Shown here in pieces: positions 1-13,417 of a stretch of 64,000 nt of DNA. Within the stretch, counting starts at the first letter, position 1. Each line of letters opens with the position of its first letter. A program made the position numbers and the translations under genes. The stretch is from NCBI GenBank assembly GCA_025738555.1, contig JAOVFP010000011.1, positions 248,001 to 312,000 on the forward strand, read 5' to 3'. Below the pieces are notes generated by a model. That model saw only the letters and a list, made by a program, of their open reading frames with translations, did no database searches and had not been told where the DNA came from. The DNA is from Cyathus striatus (lineage: Eukaryota; Basidiomycota; Agaricomycetes; Agaricales; Nidulariaceae).

Positions 1-2974
1 GGTGGTGGTGGTGGACTGCAGGGAGCTCAGAGAGTAGCATGGCACTAAGGAATGTAGACGCACGGGGTGGAGGGAGAGGGAGACCTGTTGGACGGGGAGG
101 GGCTGGATGAGCTGAGTATATGCGCATATAAGGACAGTGCAGCGGCAGAAGAAGAGGGAATGTTACTTTTCGTCGTCGGTGGGATGTGGCATAGATGAGA
201 GTAGGAAAGAAAGAAGAAGAATATGTCAGAAGAGCAGTGAGGGAAAGGGGGCAGAACGGGGAAGCATTTGCCGCCCTTTTAGCGTAATGGATATTCGGAT
301 CCAAAGTATATAGAACATGGAATTGAAATAAATGAATCTAAGAATTCATGCAACAAAAAACATAAATGTTCCCTCTCTTTTCTCACACTTTCAATCTCCG
401 TCTCCAGCCCGTGACACTTCCTAATCCGTCATTACATCTTCGTCCTGTCTTCTCAAACAGAGAATCTACCTTGGCTCCCCGTATATCTTCCCTCTTCTTC
501 CTTTATCGTCCCAGAACCTCAGATGAACGCCTCCTTCCTATGTTGCGTCCACATGCAATATGCTAATTAAAATCCTTTCCTGTCCGTTATTAATATTAAT
601 ATTAATTCCAGACCTCTAGGCTCAGCTCCGCCTCTAAGTCTCAATATGTCAATTCATTGGAACCCAGTTCGCCGGCTCTCCCTGCCTCTTCGCGCGCTAA
701 TTCACGCACCGGACGAATGATAACAAACTGATCTCCTCACACGCGCAGCACACATACATCCTGTGCTATTATGGAACATACTCAAATCGGCAGCCCCACT
801 AGTATGCTGCCTAACCCTAGTGCCTCAAATCCGCATAAGGTCTCGCTTTGTTTTTCTCCTCAATCCAATCATCATACTACTTCCGGTTCTTCCTTCCAAT
901 TGTATTGTTTGTTTTTTCCGCCTCAATTGAACTTTAATCTTGCTCGGTACCCCTTTCAATGCCCTCGGCTCAGAAAACAACCTACATTTCTCTTCCCGGA
1001 AGTCTCCTTACCTAAATCCTTCCTTCTTTTAGGAGAGCACTTGTCGGATCAGCGACATAGTATCTATCACGCACCGCCTCCCATTCTACGTCCAAGCATC
1101 ATGCGAACATACCTGCATGCGCATCTATCATATCAACCAGTGACAGCGCACAAAAATCGCTCCTATTTAACGCCTCATCTCTGCAGCCAGGTGGAAGCTA
1201 AGTTAAGGGATAACTAACATACTCGGGCGACAGACACCTCAGCGGCTGAATAAGGAAGATGCGCCGCAGCCCCGAGGACCAGGGAACTTTGTTCACAATT
1301 TCGTACAAAATCTCGCCCACTCTGCATTTTTTTTGGCCCCTTTCCTGATGTTCACAGAAAAGCAAAGATTCCGGATCAGGGCTACCAGTCCAACGCATTT
1401 AGTGTCTCAACGGGGGGCGACTTCTCGCGCGATCACGCCATTGAAAGTAAGTAAGGAAATCATTCTGACTCTCTATCGCATCCACACCGCCGACGAACAT
1501 ACTGGGATGGAATGTCGTGGTGTCGTCCCCATGTGCAGTGTTGCGATACACATCGTAAGATCCACCTTCCAGCGGCGTTTACCCATCATCTCTTTCAGTG
1601 ATGACATTCGCGCCGGGAAATTAAAAATTGTCTAGATATCAGAACATTGTTAACGATCGTTTCGGGGTGGGAAGGGCAGCAAGGAGGCCCAACATCGGAG
1701 CTTTCGCCCTTATTTTACCTCGATCGTACGGTACAGAAAAAGACCACGAACCGGTGACCGCGAATGTAATGAGTTCCTTACTACAGAAAGCACAATCTGA
1801 AATGAAATGCTCACTTTGCTCCTTTCACACTGGTTGTCGTTTTCGTACATATCTGATATGGGTATGTATTCCAGGAATTTGGTATCCCTTTACGTTACGT
1901 TACGAAGGCCCCAGAGAAGGCCCCCCCCTCCCCCCTCTCTGCCCCCCCCTCAAGTCTTGACACCTAATGAAGAATGATACACGCAACGTGGAGACTAATA
2001 CCATGTTAATCCATTCTACTTTTGTAGATTCCCATCCATATATGTAACTCAAGCTCCTGTCATCTCGCCGCCGGAAAGGAAATTCTGTCCTGCTCCCCAG
2101 GTGGAGCTAAGCAATAACCTTTTCCGAAATCTCAGACTGTCTGTGATCATGATCAAATTACATTAGCATTCTCGCCTTCGGACATATGTAAACATGCAAC
2201 TTCTCTAATTATGGAGATTCCTGCGCGGATGTGGACTTACATACCAGACAAATAGCTGACTGTATCTTGGTAACCTTACTTCCCTCCCCGACGACCAATG
2301 ATGCCGTTGTCACGCGCTGCATAAAAGCTCTTTTATTTATTCCGTGCTGCATTGTGATGTAGCGATGTCGTGGAGTGGAATTGTGAACAGAAGCGAGTAG
2401 GATTCCGGAATAAAATGTGATGTGGCGAAACTTTGGTACCTACGTTCAGAGTTAATCCTCCGCTTGCATATGAAGCTAAACAGCGGATGTCAGTTGATGG
2501 ACCCCATCGATGAAGAACCGCAATGATTTAAGGGATTACCTCCCGCGGAGAGTTCTCATAATTGGAATTATGCCATTGCCCTCGTTAATATCATTCATGA
2601 TTATGAAGACGGAACAGAGGTCTCTTCCCATGTAACTTAAAGAAATATAGCAAGATTAGGAAAAAGGAAGAATGGTGCCAGCTCCAGGCCTTTTGGAACG
2701 CGCACTGGAAAAGACCAACCTCCTTCCACAGCATCGAGCGCTACCCTTCCGCAACTATTGACTCCGGACTGAGGATTCGCAGAAGAATTTCAAAACGAAA
2801 AAAGAAAAGAAAAACCACATGTGTAACCAAAGAGACCCTCGAAACAGCGTAAGAAGCATCCGCATTCGAACAGCACGCAACTTTTGTCCTTCCCGAAAAA
2901 AACAGTGATATATAGGCGCTCGCGTCATTCGAAGATCATTTGACCCCCCTTCGCGCCTCATTACCTTTCCCTCT
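1..2974. other. Stretch without a supportable gene
   Basis: I find no coding region with family resemblance or convincing spliced structure here. The longest open frames (for example 771-1217 plus) are Ser/Pro/Leu-rich, low in complexity and unlike any family I know. Visible features are a purine-rich first 300 bases, a short TTAATA simple repeat near 588-606, and a C-tract near 1919-1950. It may be intergenic DNA or old repeat debris. Confidence 0.5.
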
Positions 2975-4035
2975 TCAGACTTTGCCATACCCGCCTTGTT
3001 CTAGGAAGTCTGAGATGCGTTTCACAATGTTGTCCAAACCCGCGAGCCATTTTGCGAGTTCTTCATCGAGCTTTTCGACAGAACCGCCCTGGGCAATGCA
3101 TGCGTAAAAGTCACGACGCCTAGGCACGGCACGAATGGCCACCTGTCCGATGATCAGCGTAAGAGAAACTCATTGTTTCCATATTGGACATTTTTATATT
3201 GAGAAGAACGAGAATGAGAAAAAAAATGAAGATATACACGGATATCAGGGGAATCATTCATTGGGCGGAGGAACAGGAGGCGAACTAGATGAGAAAAGGA
3301 GGTAATGCCACTTACAGAAACGACAGAACGGATGATGAAGGAGTGGTGGTGTTTCAGGACATCGTCGTACGATCGTTTGAAACAGACGTGAAGCTCGGAA
3401 GAGGTATCCTGTTGCATATTCTGGAGTGCTTTGCAAGTGAAAGCCAGTCCCCTAAAATGGACGGACATAACGTATTACAAAAAAGATGGGCAACGAAGTC
3501 AAAATGGTATGTAATGGAAACAGTGAGGCAGTTGAAGCTACTTACCTTATGAGGCGAACGAGGCATGGAGTTCCGTGTTTCTGGTGCTCTCCTGATTCGT
3601 ATCGAACAAGCTTTTCGAGAGTTCCTGAATGGTCGTGGGTGGCCTGATAGCGACTCCGAACGCCCTACGTGTAGTGATTTGAATAGGTGTGGATGCTTTG
3701 GAGAATCGGAGTGGAAGGAGAGGAACAAACATGTATGTTCCCCCGAATGTCTGACTGCACGAAGCCAAAAATGCCGGAACCAAACAAATCTGTAGGGGGT
3801 AGGTGGGTACTTCTAAGTCCTCGGTAGGCAGTATCGATACCAACGCCAGACTGACCGAACATCTGCACGAGACCATCCGAGGCTTCCAAGAACGACAGCG
3901 TGTCGACGCCGTCATCTGAAATAGGAACTTCCGCGAAAGACTTCCAAGAGCAGAAGAGAAACGAGTGTTTCGATGAAGACGATAGACGAAGGTAAAGAGG
4001 TTGCTTACCTTGACAGTTTCAAAGTATGGTGGCAT
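2975..4035 (-). CDS. Glycolipid transfer protein (GLTP/HET-C2 family)
   Basis: This is a small cytosolic carrier that moves single sphingolipids between membranes inside an all-helical GLTP fold. Six exons join in frame to 197 residues, a normal GLTP length: 4009-4035, 3856-3940, 3731-3789, 3546-3664, 3316-3451 and 2975-3142. Hallmarks are MPPYFETVK at the start, FLEASDGLVQMF (residues 26-37), the SDIRGNI segment (50-56), LIRGLAFTCKALQ (95-107), LKHHHSF (129-135) and RRRDFY in the last exon. Asp51, Asn55 and His132 match known headgroup-binding positions. The Trp that stacks on the sugar in typical GLTPs is Arg94 here, and the usual Lys three residues after the Asn is Gly58. An upstream in-frame ATG exists, but MPPYFETVK is the family-like start. 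Family assignment is firm; ligand preference is open. Confidence 0.9.
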
Positions 4036-4485
4036 TTGACGCGTCGGGGGAGAGGAGGAAGAGCGAGATGCTGGGAGATGTCGACGAGGAATGCTAATCT
4101 GAAGCCACGTTGAGGCCATGCACGTCACGCGTTGGATCAGATGGAACAGTGCGACTCGAAAGAGGAACCACCGCCTAGAAAAAACAGGGGGCACACACCA
4201 CGTGCTATTACGTAACCTTCCTCTTTCGTCTTACCCAATCCTCGTCGTCTCGACGAGTCGACCCTACTCTACTGCCAGGTAGGTGCTCACCACAACATAC
4301 TTATATTTAATCGTCAGATACATTATAAATTTTGGAGCTCTATGGTACATCTGCCAGCTGGCCTTATTAATAACATCTGCTAAGGGGTATCATCCTACGA
4401 CAATCGTACATCATTTTTACAACAAAAAACTTGGTCCTATCATGGAAAGAAAATAAACTGCGCGGCGCATTTCCTTCCCTTGTCA

Positions 4486-5873
4486 TTATTGCCCGTCGAT
4501 AAGCTGTCGCATAATTCTGGTTGCGTCCTGGAAATTCGTAGCCAGCTCCAAATAGGTAGAACATCGGTATAAGCTTCCCCCGGCTCTTGGGACAGGTTCT
4601 TCTGATTGGTCGCCGCGACCACCTGGTGAAGCTAACAAAATAACTTCAGTCGTACCCCAACATATCAGACCGGGCACAAGCTTACAAGACGTGAACGGTG
4701 CGTGTGCCCAATATCCTCCATGAATGTCATTATTCGGCCGATTCGATCCTTCTCTTAATCTAGCCCAGTCAGAACGGAACTGCTCATATCTAGTCGCGAA
4801 TGATACAGAACCACTGGTTTGTGGGGGAACCACAGAGGCGCGCTCCATCTCATACTCTGAATCTCCATCCTCAGTGCCTCGTGCCGGCGGTACGTCCGTG
4901 CCACCTGCGATGACACTCGAGTATCGCGCATCGTATCGAAATTCAGACAACGAGCCACTAGTCGATGGTGTTTCACTTCGCTTCTCCCGTGCATCTTCTG
5001 GGAGCTTATCGGTATTGTAGTATAGCGAAGACGCAGGGGAACTGCGACGCATGGAGTACTCTTCGTCGTCTTCAACTTCATCCATATCGGCATCCTCATA
5101 ATTATTAGACGCTTCGCCGAGGCCTACGGCCATATTGGCACCGAAGACCTAATAAGAAGTAAGTCCATCGAAATTCCTGTCACAGCGGATAGAGTTTATA
5201 TGAAACTAACCTGCTTTTTCTCCCGCGAACGTGCTTTCTCTTTCTCAATGATTTTTTTACACTTACTTCGATGCTTCAACCAAAGCCCGGGGTAATAATC
5301 TGACCTTCTGTCTAATTTCCGTATTTGCCCACACCCTAAGCATCTTACGCTGGTGCGAGTCACGTCCCCAGCCCACACGTCCTCCTCGAGCATCTTCTTT
5401 CGCGCGTTAACGTCCATCATGTTTTTCTTTTGCTCGACATCGACCTCAGACCTGGCGACCGCGACGCCGACATGCTTTGTTGCTTTAATTTTGGACCTAG
5501 TAACTCTTCAGACGGCTTCTTAGCGCGGAGGCGCTTCCCTCCTTTGGCGCCTTTTCGTTGCTTCGTGTTTTCCAGGACCTTTCTGTCAGGATAATGTGGC
5601 GTCGGTTAGTGAAACAAAAGGGATTTCAATTCAAATACAATACACTCACCTTATATTTCCAGGACATTGCCTGTAGTGCTCTCTAACCATCGGATATATG
5701 TTCGCCCACGGCGTTCCTAGCGGATATCTGAGGACGTAATCGCAGGAGCCACACGTTTGCGTAGAGGCTGTAGAGAGAGGTAAAGATTCTCGAGTCGGTG
5801 TTGAATGAAAATGTGGTTGACTTGATGATGATAGAGCCATTGCAGAGCTTTCAGCGTAGTTATAGTGCGACAT
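4486..5873 (-). CDS. Basidiomycete protein with two CCHC-type zinc-finger motifs
   Basis: Exon 1 (5650-5873) starts MSHYNYAES and carries C41-x2-C44-x21-H66-x3-C70. A middle exon ending near 5212 carries a second motif, CLGC-x19-H-x3-C, inside KLDRRSDYYPGLWLKHRSKC, which is typical of an uncharacterised Agaricomycete family. A basic Lys/Arg-rich segment (EKEKARSREKK) follows. The last exon (4486 to about 5148) encodes an acidic patch (DADMDEVEDDEEY) and a Ser-rich tail. I could not settle the splice joins between 5420 and 5640. A 63-bp open intron may also lie near 4633-4695; its removal keeps the frame. The protein is probably nuclear and may bind nucleic acid through the spaced zinc ligands; no function is established. 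Confidence 0.7.
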
Positions 5874-8339
5874 TGTCTTTCAGAACAAAGGAGGGAAGTG
5901 GCGAAGGAAGGGATGAACAGGATATGCGGGATGGAAGTAAAAGACCAGGCTGGGATTCCTGTTGAACGCATGGTCCTCGCGCTCATTCAATTGAAATTAT
6001 CGACCAAAGTGAACACGTGATGGCTCCGAGTGGCTACTCATTCGTTGCTCATTATTCCAGGCTGTGTCCCGCGTCTGTATAAAGTCAAATTTCCTCCATC
6101 CTAACATGATACACAGTGATAGTCGTCCTGCCAGGCGTTTTAAACGTGGCTCACTTCATTCTGTGGAACCCCGGGATGAGGGAAGTGACACCGGTCTCAT
6201 CTGTCACTCCCGCTTTGAATTGGGTACGTACGTCCCTCTGGACGTTTATGTTTCGAGCGCGAAAGGCCATTCTGCTGTTGGAAGACCCTTGCCGAAAACA
6301 AGGAAAGGGCTCACAGGTCCGTGGTCGACGGTTACCAACTCCGCGAAGCTTAATTCCGTCCCTAATCTAAACATTCGGAAACAATCAATGATTATCCGGC
6401 CCACTATCCTGTGATCTAAAGTGGTGCGATGGACCGATAACGCCTTTGTTCTTAAGCACCCGAGGTCCATTGTCATCACAAAAAGAGGAGACAATTATCA
6501 CGACCATTTTAATTTGGAGCAACTCGGTAGGTCTCCCTCTCACAGGAAGGCTGCAATGTCCACGGTTCTATTTTAACATACCAGCCTACTTCCAGACGAC
6601 TCTCAAACGACTCCTGATGGATATGAACTTTGACAGATTGTCGTGTTCTGCCTCATGGAGGACTCGAGGCAAGTAACAGTCTCTTGGGTGGTGGCTGTCC
6701 GCTCCGAGTTCCTGCCGCGACATGCCGAGTGTTGTCTTCCACCATCAAACAAAAGACCGAGAATCATTCCTTGAACAAACCTCCCTCTTCGTCACAAACC
6801 ACAATGGAACATCGTTGTCCATTACACTGCCTCTCTAAACCCACAAACGTCCTCTTGTCACCAACAAGCATTACTTACGCGCCTCTCTCCATGATATCTC
6901 AAAAGACTAGCCTCCTTCCGACCTGCGGTCCGATCCTATTACGCATTTAGCCTCTTTTCGAGCTATTCCCTCTCTGATGTCAAACCAAACGGAACCTTCT
7001 TCCCGGACAAATTGTTCCGCTGGGGGTTTACTTTCACTTTCTCTCATCCGTCCTCCGACCGGGACTAAGTTATGACACTTTTTATGGCTTATTGCGAGCT
7101 TAGTCTGCATCCCATCACCACACGGCGCACGCACTAGATTACGCACATGCGGTGGGGTCTTCCGCTCCCCATCCTCTGGAGACGTGCTCCAGGAAATTTA
7201 CTCCTTCTAATAGCCGCGGGTGGTACTGTCTCTAGATTCGCCTGCCGAATATTTTCCGGCATATACGGCGCTATTAACTGCAGCATGGGGATCTCCCTCC
7301 CTACCAGACACAGGAGCGTGTAACTATTCTTGAAGCAAGTATCTCACTCTGTTTTACTCCCCCCCAACCGAGACCGCAAAGTCCAGCTCAGAGACCAGGT
7401 ATGCAATTACTTCCTCATCGCTTATCTTAAAACGCCACGCCTCTCTGGAAGCAGGACGCAGCACCTCATTTAAAAATAACATCAACACGTTCCCAGTTCA
7501 TTTCACTACTTCCTCATGTTTCCCTCCCTCCAGATGATACTTGGAGCCACGGATGTCATAGATTGTCTCATCTCCCATGTTGCTAGCTGTATATCGCACG
7601 GTATATCGCACTCGAACTTCCATTTCCGAATCTAAATGCAGCCTCGTGATGAAAGTCTTCGTTATCGTGTGGTTTTTGCTCTGCCTATGATTGATGCGAT
7701 CTGTGTGGGTTGCGTATTAGATGGGCTGGCTGAGGACTGTTTGATATGAATGTGGTGAGTATGCTTCTGGCGTCATTAGCTCTGTAATGAATAGCAGAAG
7801 GCGGTGTCTATTGTATGAAAAACGTTGGTCATATAAGTTCTGTTCATTTTACTGACTCGTTCTTTACTTCCAACAACAGGGTCGCTTTAATCTATCGCAA
7901 AACAGCGAGCTGATAATACATGGAAGATCATCAGAGACGCCCACAGTCTTATCTTGACGAACATATGTCACTATTTTCAGCGTACTGATGTATTGTGGGT
8001 ACTCGTCCGAGATCAACACAATTGAACTTGTCATCACTGTTTGATGTCGAAGTCCGAGTACTATAGATATTTACTTGTACGTTATTTTTAGGGTAGGACC
8101 CTTATAGATAGACGCTTGGTGTTGGTTTAATATGAGCATTGCGATTACGATTATCAGTCTTGTGGTGTAATATTGCATGGCTTTCATCTTACGATGATGT
8201 TCAGTTTGATATCATTAAGTTGAGAAGTCGATGGACTGTGCGTATGCATCTACTTCTACTCGTGGAGGTCGTATGCGCTGAAGTTAATAATAGATTTGCT
8301 TGATTTTCTGGGGAATCGGTTTGAGGATTCGATGGTCAA
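5874..8339. other. Intergenic stretch, no recognised gene
   Basis: Short open frames occur on both strands (for example 6064-6414), but none resembles a known family and I find no chain of introns and exons. The 6700-7200 part is pyrimidine-rich on the plus strand. I see no tRNA, no clear terminal repeat and no target-site duplication. Confidence 0.4.
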
Positions 8340-8740
8340 ATAAGCGAGTCGACAAGGTGGTCGTTGTAGATGGTACATGCGGATCCAAGACACCCGGAAT
8401 AATAAACAAGTTTACATCTCTGTATTCAGCCAAAGTATGCGTGACGTCGTGAATGGTGCATGCGGGACAATAATTCTTTGGAATAATAAGAAATGAGTCG
8501 TAGGTAGCTGAATGCACTGGGACTGAGGTAACTCAATATTTAAAAAGACAGGCATGACATCGTGCTCTGTACTAGCCTCAGAATAAAATTGAATCGTAGC
8601 ACCCGACGCACTGGGAACGTAACTCAGTTTCAAGAAACAGGCATGACATCGTGTATGGTACATGCGGGATAAAAGTTGTGAGTCGTAAACGGTAAAATTG
8701 TTGGTATCCAATCAGTCAACCCAACGCGCTAGGAAAGTAA
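8340..8740. repeat. Degenerate tandem repeat
   Basis: Related segments recur about every 100-250 bp. GGTACATGCGG appears near 8371 and again near 8658, with the variant GGTGCATGCGG near 8455. CAGGCATGACATCGTG appears near 8549 and 8637, with a diverged copy near 8440. The trailing GAGTCGTA block is also repeated. The copies are too diverged to define a clean unit. No coding potential is evident. Confidence 0.5.
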
Positions 8741-9898
8741 GTCTCTAAGCAAGGTAGAATTCAACACTGATTGTCTCTCCAAGACAACGCAACGCGTAAC
8801 TAGAACAACCCTGCTGCGCACCTTATCCTGTGAAAAGAAATATTACCGTTTTCGAATAAATGTATTATGTACTACGCAAAGCAGTGAGCATTGAATCTGG
8901 TAAGCAACTACTGGACAGCATTTCAGACTCGAAAGGCGTGATCCTATCCCATCATCAGAATAAACATATGCCACTACAACAAGTTCGCTGAGTGCCAATA
9001 AGAATTACCAAAAGCAGAAAAAGTCAATCAATACTTCCTTTCTTCCTTCGTGCGCATGCCATTGTTCGTTATCTGTCGCTATGCACGCATTCTTTTTTCT
9101 AATCAGGGTTGAGTCAGATGATCATGACAGTTTTTTTTTACAGTAACACAGGTGGTGGAGAGCGCAGTTTGAGTTAGTTGGAGTGAGTGAGCTGCGGTTG
9201 TGAAACTGGCTATACGATTTTCATTTTGGTTGCCCTGCGCGACGGAGCACAGGAACGTCCTGGTTGTTGTAGCAACGGTATTTTTCTTTGTCATGTTTAC
9301 AATAAGCCGATTACGTTTCATAGTATTGCAAAGGTGAATTGTAATGAGGGGGTTAATTGCTCTTGGTTGTTTTATCTTGGGTTGGGGACAGACAGACACG
9401 ATTCGAACTTCAAAGGCGTCAACCTTGAATTAAGCGGCGGATAGAGGAGCAAGGAAGATTCCGACACATGGCACGGCATGGTGTTCTGCGCAGTACTGCC
9501 CACCTCGTCTGGGGTTAGGTGCCTGATGCGTCATGGATTATCAGATAATCGCCGGAAGTAAACGCTACCCGAGGATCCGAACCATTTTCTCAGGGCAATT
9601 TTGGGTTGATGGCACGGGCCTTGTGCATCACCCAGACGGTCCAAGTGCGTCGAACTGAGGGTGTATGTGCAGTACATATAGACAAGAATTGAGAGCAGTG
9701 TTGTCTGATTTAAAATGGAGAACAAAATAGGAAATAAGTTGCGGGGAAAGAAGATCATGGCAAAACTGAATTCCGGGTGGGAATTTCCATAGTGGGCGAT
9801 AGATCTGGTCTGGTCGCTCTTTATTCCATTTCACTTCATTTCTTATTCGTGTCCTCTCTTCTTCTTTTCCACCTGTCACAATCTCCCACACGAATCGA
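8741..9898. other. Intergenic region upstream of the Zn2Cys6 gene
   Basis: No gene is recognised. The last 100 bases before 9899 are pyrimidine-rich, as is common in fungal promoters. No unambiguous TATA box is seen. Confidence 0.35.
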
Positions 9899-12800
9899 AT
9901 GCCCGCTGAACCGACCAAGGCAAAGCTCAAACGACGCTCGAGCAGAAAGGACCTCGACGACTACAGGTTCGACAGTACACACGCCAGAGAGCTCGAGCTC
10001 AAGCGGAACAGGGGTACGTCCTTCTCCTTCTCTCTCTTCTCCCTTCCCTTCTCCCTCTACTCCTATCACTGGCTAACTTTACTCATTAGGAGAGGTACTC
10101 TATCTTCTCATCACCATCTATCCACGCTAATCCTTCTTAAAGGTCAGCTGTGCAGAATGCCGCAGGTACGTCTATGCGATCATCGCATCCACCTATAGAC
10201 GCTTTACGAGAATCCCTTTTTATTTTTACATATTAGACTCAAGATAAAATGTGACAAGCAGATTCCATGTCAATCCTGCCAGGTGCGTCTCTTTCGTCTC
10301 TTTAAAAAGAATGACGGAACGTGTGAAGCGAGCTGACACGTTGTTCTTGAGCAGAGACGAGGATGTGCAGCCTTGTGTCCGAACGGTCCGTCCTTTTTTC
10401 TTCTTTTCTCTTTCATATACTCAATTTACACAGGGAGTCTCGCAACGGGCCAAGGAACACGGTACCGTGCCACCCACCCACCCCCCATACTCCACTCACT
10501 GACGCACCACAGATTCGTATTGGCAGCAACCGAACATCTGCACAGGCGCATTTCCAAGCTCAGTGGGCGCATCCGACAACTCGAAGACGCACTCGCATCG
10601 CTCCAAGCCAAACATTACTCCGAACCGCACCCACTGCTCCATGAAGACCTCATCAGCGATGGAAAGGAGGACGATGGGATGGTAGAGGACAGGGATACCC
10701 CTCAGGCCACTCTCCCCGCGGGAGTAGTGGGAGCAGGCGCAGGAGGGGGGATAGTAGAAGCGTTTGGCACGTTATCCGTATCAGACCATGGCATATCCAG
10801 GTTTTTCGGACCTACAGGCGGATCTGAGGTTCGTTCCCCCCCTCTCCCCCTTTCTTAACTAACGTATTATACAGAGTCTCCTCCTGGCAAACATAGACTC
10901 CGCCGCATCCCCAGAAAGCATCGCAACACCCGACTCCCTCTGCTCAAGCAAAAGCCCCTCCACATCATCCCTAAGCGCAGACCTAACCCTCTTCAGCCAC
11001 GCATTCCCATTCACGCCCGTCGGTGCCCCCGCTGACATTCAAAAAGCCGTCGAAGCGCATCTTCCAGCATGGGACATAGCCCTGGGACTATGCTCGACCT
11101 ACTTTGATCAGGTATCCTGGCTCTTCAGAGGCGTATCCCGACAACAACTCATCGACGACATGTTACCCACCATATACGGCCGTGCGTTGCCTGCACCAGG
11201 AGAAGACTATTCCTCACCACACGACTTGTCCCTCCTTTTCTCCATATTCGCAATTGGATCTCTCGTAGCCTTGGAACCCTCCAACGCACAGGGCGAACAT
11301 CACATGCAAATTGCAAAGGCTGCCTTGGGCATGCAGCCGGTGTTGGAGAAACCGAGCCTGGTGACGATTCAGACGTTGCATTTGATGAGTATATATAATG
11401 CCATGAGTGGGAGCGATTTGAAGAGTGAGACGAGTATGGAGGTCACCTGGAGTTTGGTTACGCTTGCTTCGCATTTGAGTATGACTGTAAGTCCTTTTCT
11501 TTTAGGTTTAGGGAGGGGGCTGATGTGTTTTAGATTGGATTGCATAGGGACAGCGAGCGCTGGGGATTGTCTGCGAAAATGGTTCAAAGGCGGAGGGTAT
11601 TATTCTGGGACCTGTTCGTAGCGGACGTTTGGCAGGTTCGTTTCTACATTCCTCTCTTCATACAAAAACTAACTACCAATCTATAGAGTCTAAACACCGG
11701 CCGCCCACCATCATTCTCACTAGCATACATCGACTGCAGCTTTCCCCAATACCCGCCAAACGACAAGAGCAAAGAAGGTGGGTTCGGGGCGGCATGTAAG
11801 CCTGTGCCTTACACATTCTCCCTATACATCTCCGCTTACCCCTTTCCCTCCGTAGTTGAAATATGGCAATTCAAATTCGCAGCGGAATGTGTTGCGGACG
11901 TTACAGCGCGCACTTTAACTGCTGAAGCGCCCTCGTATGCCACTATTATGGAACTTGATAGAAAAGTCCGCGAGTTCCCTTTGCCGGAGGGTATGGAGTT
12001 GAGGGGGGACAATGATATGGCTGTTTCGTTTCAGAAGTGTGTTTTGGATCATATAAGGGAGACTGGTTCGTTCTTTTCATTTTTCATTTTGGGGGAGGGG
12101 GATGCTGATGACGTTGATAGTGCTGATGTACATCCATCGGAGCTTTTTCGCTCAGGCTATCATTGAACATCCTATTAACCCCCTCAAAAGCACTTATGCC
12201 CCGTCCTTTCTCGCTGCGTACCGCGCTTCGTCGACGATTCTTAAGAGTGTGAGGGAGCAGTTTAATATTTGGCCGAATTCGTGTAGTCGATTTTGGACCA
12301 TGTGGACTTTTGCGTTTAGTGCTGCTGTATGTCCCTCTCCCCTTTTCGATTTTGGAATGCGCTGATATGGTTTATGAAGGTCGTGTTTGGGACAGTTGTG
12401 ACGAGGGGTCCGAGGTCCCCTCTTGCCCAATCTGCCATGGCAGAGCTTGATCAGGCCTGTGTCCTTTTCTCGAAAGCGGCGTTGTATAGTATCAGAGCTA
12501 CAAAGGCGCTGGTATGTTCTTTACACTTTCTCAAAATATTTTATCGGTGTCTGACATTCTCCAAACAGCCTATTCTAACTAAACTAAGCGAAAAGGCACG
12601 ATACGCGCTCGCAGCAGCCGCGAAAGACCCTTCCCCTCTCTCCGGGGACAACGGTGGAATTTTATGGAATATCAAGCAGGAAGATACGGAGGATGAACTG
12701 TCGATTCTGGCTGGCCATACGCGGTTCATTTCGAAGCGGAATGAGCCTGTTATGCGCGTTGATACGTATTCTGATCAGCAGCATCGTCAGCACCAGCAGG

Positions 12801-13417
12801 AGCAGAGAGTACAGTTGAGCTCTGTGACATATCATGGGGAGAGGCATCCTTCGCAGCCTGTTCAGCTTCCTATTAGTACGATGCAACCTGGGTGGACGCA
12901 GCGGGAGGAGGATTATATGAATGAGGATTCGGGGCCGGCGGGGCAGATGCATTATAGGTATGTTCCGTCTGAGCGGGCTATGCAGCAGCATCAGGAGGGG
13001 AATACGTATCCTGGACATGGTCCTGGGGGGTGGTCGAGCGATGTTAGACATCACCAGCAGCAGCAGAGGGGTCCACCTCCGTCGTATGTCGTCCCTAGCC
13101 AGGGACGAGTGGAGCTTTCGCATGCGCATGGACATGGGCATTATCTCCAATCGCAGTATCATCATCCTCATCAGCATCATCAGGCGCCGCCAGCGCCACC
13201 TTCTCTTCCGCAGTTGCACCTTCCCCATCCGAGTCAGCAACAGCAACAGCAGGGAATGTACGCCCCCGCGGCGTCGGGATATGCTGCTCCGGCCAATTCA
13301 GAGTTAGCCGATCTGGGGCTTGCATCGCGCGATTCGAGGCTTGATGAGCGGTGGAGCTCGTTCATGGCTGATTCGGGATTGTTGGATGATATTGGGACCT
13401 TTAGAGGGCATCATTGA
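9899..13417 (+). CDS. Zn2Cys6 fungal transcription factor
   Basis: Fourteen exons join in frame to 927 residues: 9899-10013, 10090-10094, 10143-10165, 10237-10282, 10355-10385, 10434-10461, 10513-10828, 10875-11486, 11534-11635, 11687-11795, 11856-12065, 12121-12326, 12380-12511 and 12569-13417. The DNA-binding cluster is split over four tiny exons and reads CAECRRLKIKCDKQIPCQSC, followed by a sixth-site Cys about eight residues on. A coiled-coil-like linker (HLHRRISKLSGRIRQLEDAL) follows. The fungal middle-homology domain carries the usual IGLHRDSERWGL block. The C-terminus is rich in Gln and His and may be an activation region. It is presumably a nuclear sequence-specific regulator; its targets cannot be read from the neighbours. 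Exon 2 is only five bases, but it supplies the Gly-Glu that precedes the cluster in relatives. Confidence 0.9.

Noticed and set aside
771..1217. 148-codon open frame in the first kilobase
   Set aside because: Low-complexity Ser/Pro/Leu content, no homology recognised, no supporting introns or promoter.
12662..13325. Long minus-strand and alternative-frame open reading frames opposite the last exon of the Zn2Cys6 gene
   Set aside because: They are shadows of the His/Gln-rich repeats in the true coding frame; composition (runs of Met/Leu/Arg) is what antisense CAG/CAT repeats give.
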